Positions 9,632 to 11,117 of a stretch of DNA of 11,117 nt are shown piece after piece. Under the pieces are notes generated by a model. That model ran no database searches, was not told where the DNA came from, and saw nothing but the letters and a program-made list of their open reading frames with translations. The DNA lies in the NCBI GenBank assembly GCA_010092805.1, contig JAADYY010000279.1:1-11117 (forward strand), read 5' to 3'. The position numbers and the translations under genes were made by a program. Position 1 is the stretch's first letter; each line of letters opens with the position of its first letter. This DNA is from Chloroflexota bacterium. GTDB lineage: Bacteria > Chloroflexota > Anaerolineae > Aggregatilineales > Phototrophicaceae.

Positions 9632-10392
9632 TACCACTCACTGTGATCATTCTCACCTACAACGAGGAGGAGAACATTCGGGCGTGTATCGCCAGTGCCC
9701 GCTTCGGCGACCGAATGCTAGTGTTCGACTCATTCAGCACAGATAACACCACCAGCCACGCGGGGTTCGAATGTGTACCCGTGATTCAGCATCCGTTCCG
9801 CGATTATGCCAGCCAGCGCAATGCCGCGCTCGACGCCGTCGATACGGAATGGGTGCTGTTCCTGGACGCCGATGAGCGGATGACGCCGGAACTGGCGGAG
9901 GAAATCCGCACAGTCATCCGTGACACGGATGCGGTCGGCTTCCGCATCCCCCGCCACAATTACATTTTCGGTAAGTTGACGTGCGGCGCGGGCTGGTATC
10001 CTGACTATCAAACGCGGCTGCTGAAACGCGGCTGCGCGCGTTACGATCCGGCAGTGGAAGTGCATGAGGTGGTGCTCCTGGATGGGCCGGAAGGCACCCT
10101 CACCCATCCACTCATCCACTACAACTACCGCGATCTGGCGCAGTTTGTCGCCAAGCAGCAGCGCTACGTTCAGTACGACGCGCAGATCCTCCACAAGCGA
10201 GGGATTCGCCCCAAGCCGCAAAATTACGTGCTGCAACCGCTGCGTCATTTCTGGTGGCGCTTTGTGACGCTGCATGGCTATCGCGATGGTTTGCATGGGC
10301 TGCGTTTGAGTGGGTTGATGGCGTGGTACGAGCTGCGGAAGTATGTGCTGCTGCGTGGGTTGTGGCGCGGTGAGGTCGGTGCCGCTGGTTGA
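9628..10392 (+). CDS. GT2-family glycosyltransferase, WaaE/KdtX-like
   Basis: This 254-residue GT-A glycosyltransferase resembles the WaaE/KdtX beta-1,4-glucosyltransferase-like subgroup. Motifs are ILTYNEEENIRAC at 8-20, DSFSTDNT at 34-41 in the place of the usual DSGSTD.T, FRDYASQRNAAL at 57-68, the metal-binding DADE at 80-83, and VEVHE at 143-147. HYNYRDLAQFVAKQQRY at 164-180 matches the typical post-catalytic segment of this subgroup. The C-terminal part, about 196-245, is rich in aromatic, Leu and Arg residues and probably lies on the membrane. In Gram-negatives the family modifies lipopolysaccharide core. In a host that may lack lipopolysaccharide the acceptor is more likely another surface glycan or glycolipid. 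Its ATG overlaps the preceding stop (ATGA), and a strong hairpin follows 12 bases after its stop, so it is the last gene of the cluster. Confidence 0.92.
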   Translation: MIPLTVIILTYNEEENIRACIASARFGDRMLVFDSFSTDNTTSHAGFECVPVIQHPFRDYASQRNAALDAVDTEWVLFLDADERMTPELAEEIRTVIRDTDAVGFRIPRHNYIFGKLTCGAGWYPDYQTRLLKRGCARYDPAVEVHEVVLLDGPEGTLTHPLIHYNYRDLAQFVAKQQRYVQYDAQILHKRGIRPKPQNYVLQPLRHFWWRFVTLHGYRDGLHGLRLSGLMAWYELRKYVLLRGLWRGEVGAAG

Positions 10393-10403
10393 CTGAGGCC
10401 GAC

Positions 10404-10436
10404 TCCCACCCCTGAACGGGAGCATCAGGGGCGGGA
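10404..10436. terminator. Strong hairpin between convergent genes, likely bidirectional terminator
   Basis: TCCCACCCCTGA at 10404-10415 pairs with TCAGGGGCGGGA at 10425-10436 around a 9-base loop, with a single A-C mismatch. It lies between the end of the glycosyltransferase operon and the end of the convergent hibernation factor gene. Neither strand has a T-run after the stem, so termination may need Rho or the hairpin may act as a 3' stabiliser. Position and strength favour a terminator. Confidence 0.6.
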
Positions 10437-10485
10437 ACGCGGTTAGCGCGCTACGATTTCAGACTCCATTGAAAACCATCCGTGT

Positions 10486-11073
10486 TTACTCAAGCACTGG
10501 GTTGAGGACGCCGTAACCCCCGGCACCGCGCTTGTAAACGACGTTCATGCAGTTGGCGCTTTGGTTGTAAAAAATGAAGAAGGTGTGGCCGAGCAGTTCC
10601 ATCTGCTCGATGGCTTCATCCTCGTTCATCGCCGTGACGGTCACCTGCTTGCGGCGGATGATGTCCGGTTGAAACTCTGGCTCCGCTTCCAGCTCCACAT
10701 ATTCGTCTGCGGGGATCGTTTCGGCGCTGCTCAGTTCGTCAAGCGTGGCGCTGAACCGCTCTGCGCCCTTGCGGTCACGCTTGCCTTTGAAGCGCTCGAT
10801 GCGGCGGTAGAGCTTGTCAAGCGCTTGGTTGATGGCCACCGTCACATCGCCGCCAACCCGCTCTTCTGCGCGCAAAATTGCCCCGCGCTGATGCCGGATC
10901 GTGATTTGTGCGACCGCTTGGTCCCCGCCGCGCTTGATGTGCTCCTTCGACAACTCGACCCACACCTCGGCGATGTTGGGCAGATAGCGGTCGATGCGTG
11001 CGAGCTTTTTGCGCGTATACGTTTCGAGCGAGTCATTAATGTCTAAGTTGTTGCCGCGAATGTGAATATTCAT
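10486..11073 (-). CDS. hpf: Ribosome hibernation promoting factor, long form
   Basis: This 195-residue protein is a long-form HPF (RaiA/YfiA family). Such proteins bind the 30S decoding region during starvation and dimerise 70S ribosomes into inactive 100S particles. Residues 1-97 form the S30AE ribosome-binding domain (MNIHIRGNNLDINDSLETYT start and the basic helix ALDKLYRRIERFKGKRDRKG). A charged linker covers about 105-137. Residues 138-195 are the C-terminal dimerisation domain (RRKQVTVTAMNEDEAIEQME, then LLGHTFFIFYN and VVYKRGAGGYGVLNP). Length matches the usual 180-200 residues. The ATG has AGGAG 8 bases upstream. The promoter is probably outside the window: a TATATA at 11091-11096 is too near the ribosome binding site to be a convincing -10. 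It is transcribed towards the glycosyltransferase operon and looks like a stand-alone gene. Confidence 0.96.
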   Translation of the reverse strand: MNIHIRGNNLDINDSLETYTRKKLARIDRYLPNIAEVWVELSKEHIKRGGDQAVAQITIRHQRGAILRAEERVGGDVTVAINQALDKLYRRIERFKGKRDRKGAERFSATLDELSSAETIPADEYVELEAEPEFQPDIIRRKQVTVTAMNEDEAIEQMELLGHTFFIFYNQSANCMNVVYKRGAGGYGVLNPVLE

Positions 11074-11117
11074 TCCAGTTACTCCTAAGCTATATAGTTG
11101 GTTGGAAGGGGAATTAA

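Noticed and set aside
8576..9637. A 353-codon minus-strand open frame opposite the first glycosyltransferase
   Set aside because: Its composition is Arg/Gln/His-rich, and the opposite strand encodes a clear GT2 enzyme with ordered motifs.
11091..11096. TATATA as a -10 box for hpf
   Set aside because: Transcription would start within the AGGAG ribosome binding site, and there is no room in the window to see a -35. The true promoter is probably outside.

Overview
The window is GC-rich, gene-dense bacterial DNA. It carries parts of eight complete genes plus the 5' end of a ninth that runs off the left edge. The best taxonomic guess is Chloroflexota, probably an Anaerolineae-like lineage. This is inferred from secreted proteins with long Thr/Pro-rich linkers joined to LysM and Ig-like modules, a long-form hibernation factor, frequent TTG/GTG starts, and a Lon gene coupled to an AlbA_2-type regulator. 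No phage, transposon, CRISPR, rRNA or tRNA signal was seen. No gap between genes exceeds 300 bases.

Left block (1-5948, all minus strand). In the direction of transcription this reads lon (TTG start), then an AlbA_2/HATPase regulator that overlaps lon by 4 bases, then a secreted FecR-like/LysM/Ig-like protein with its own promoter-like sequence, then a hairpin. Last comes the first 48 codons of a PgeF/YfiH (laccase-domain) protein with its own TATAAT box. The block combines protein quality control with cell-wall-linked functions.

Divergent intergenic region (5949-6162). It separates lon from a plus-strand gene cluster and holds plausible sigma70-type promoters for both directions.

Right block (6163-10392, plus strand). 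Four closely spaced genes look like one operon for surface or envelope functions: a membrane-anchored protein with two TPNxDG Ig-like repeats, a PhnD-like substrate-binding lipoprotein, and two GT2 glycosyltransferases. The spacings are 38 bp, 2 bp and a 4-bp overlap.

Right edge (10486-11073, minus strand). A long-form ribosome hibernation promoting factor gene converges on the operon across a strong hairpin at 10404-10436.

No clearly new multi-gene system is evident. The most interesting points are the translationally coupled Lon/AlbA_2 pair, the orphan substrate-binding lipoprotein tied to glycosyltransferases, and two extracellular proteins containing large domains I do not recognise.
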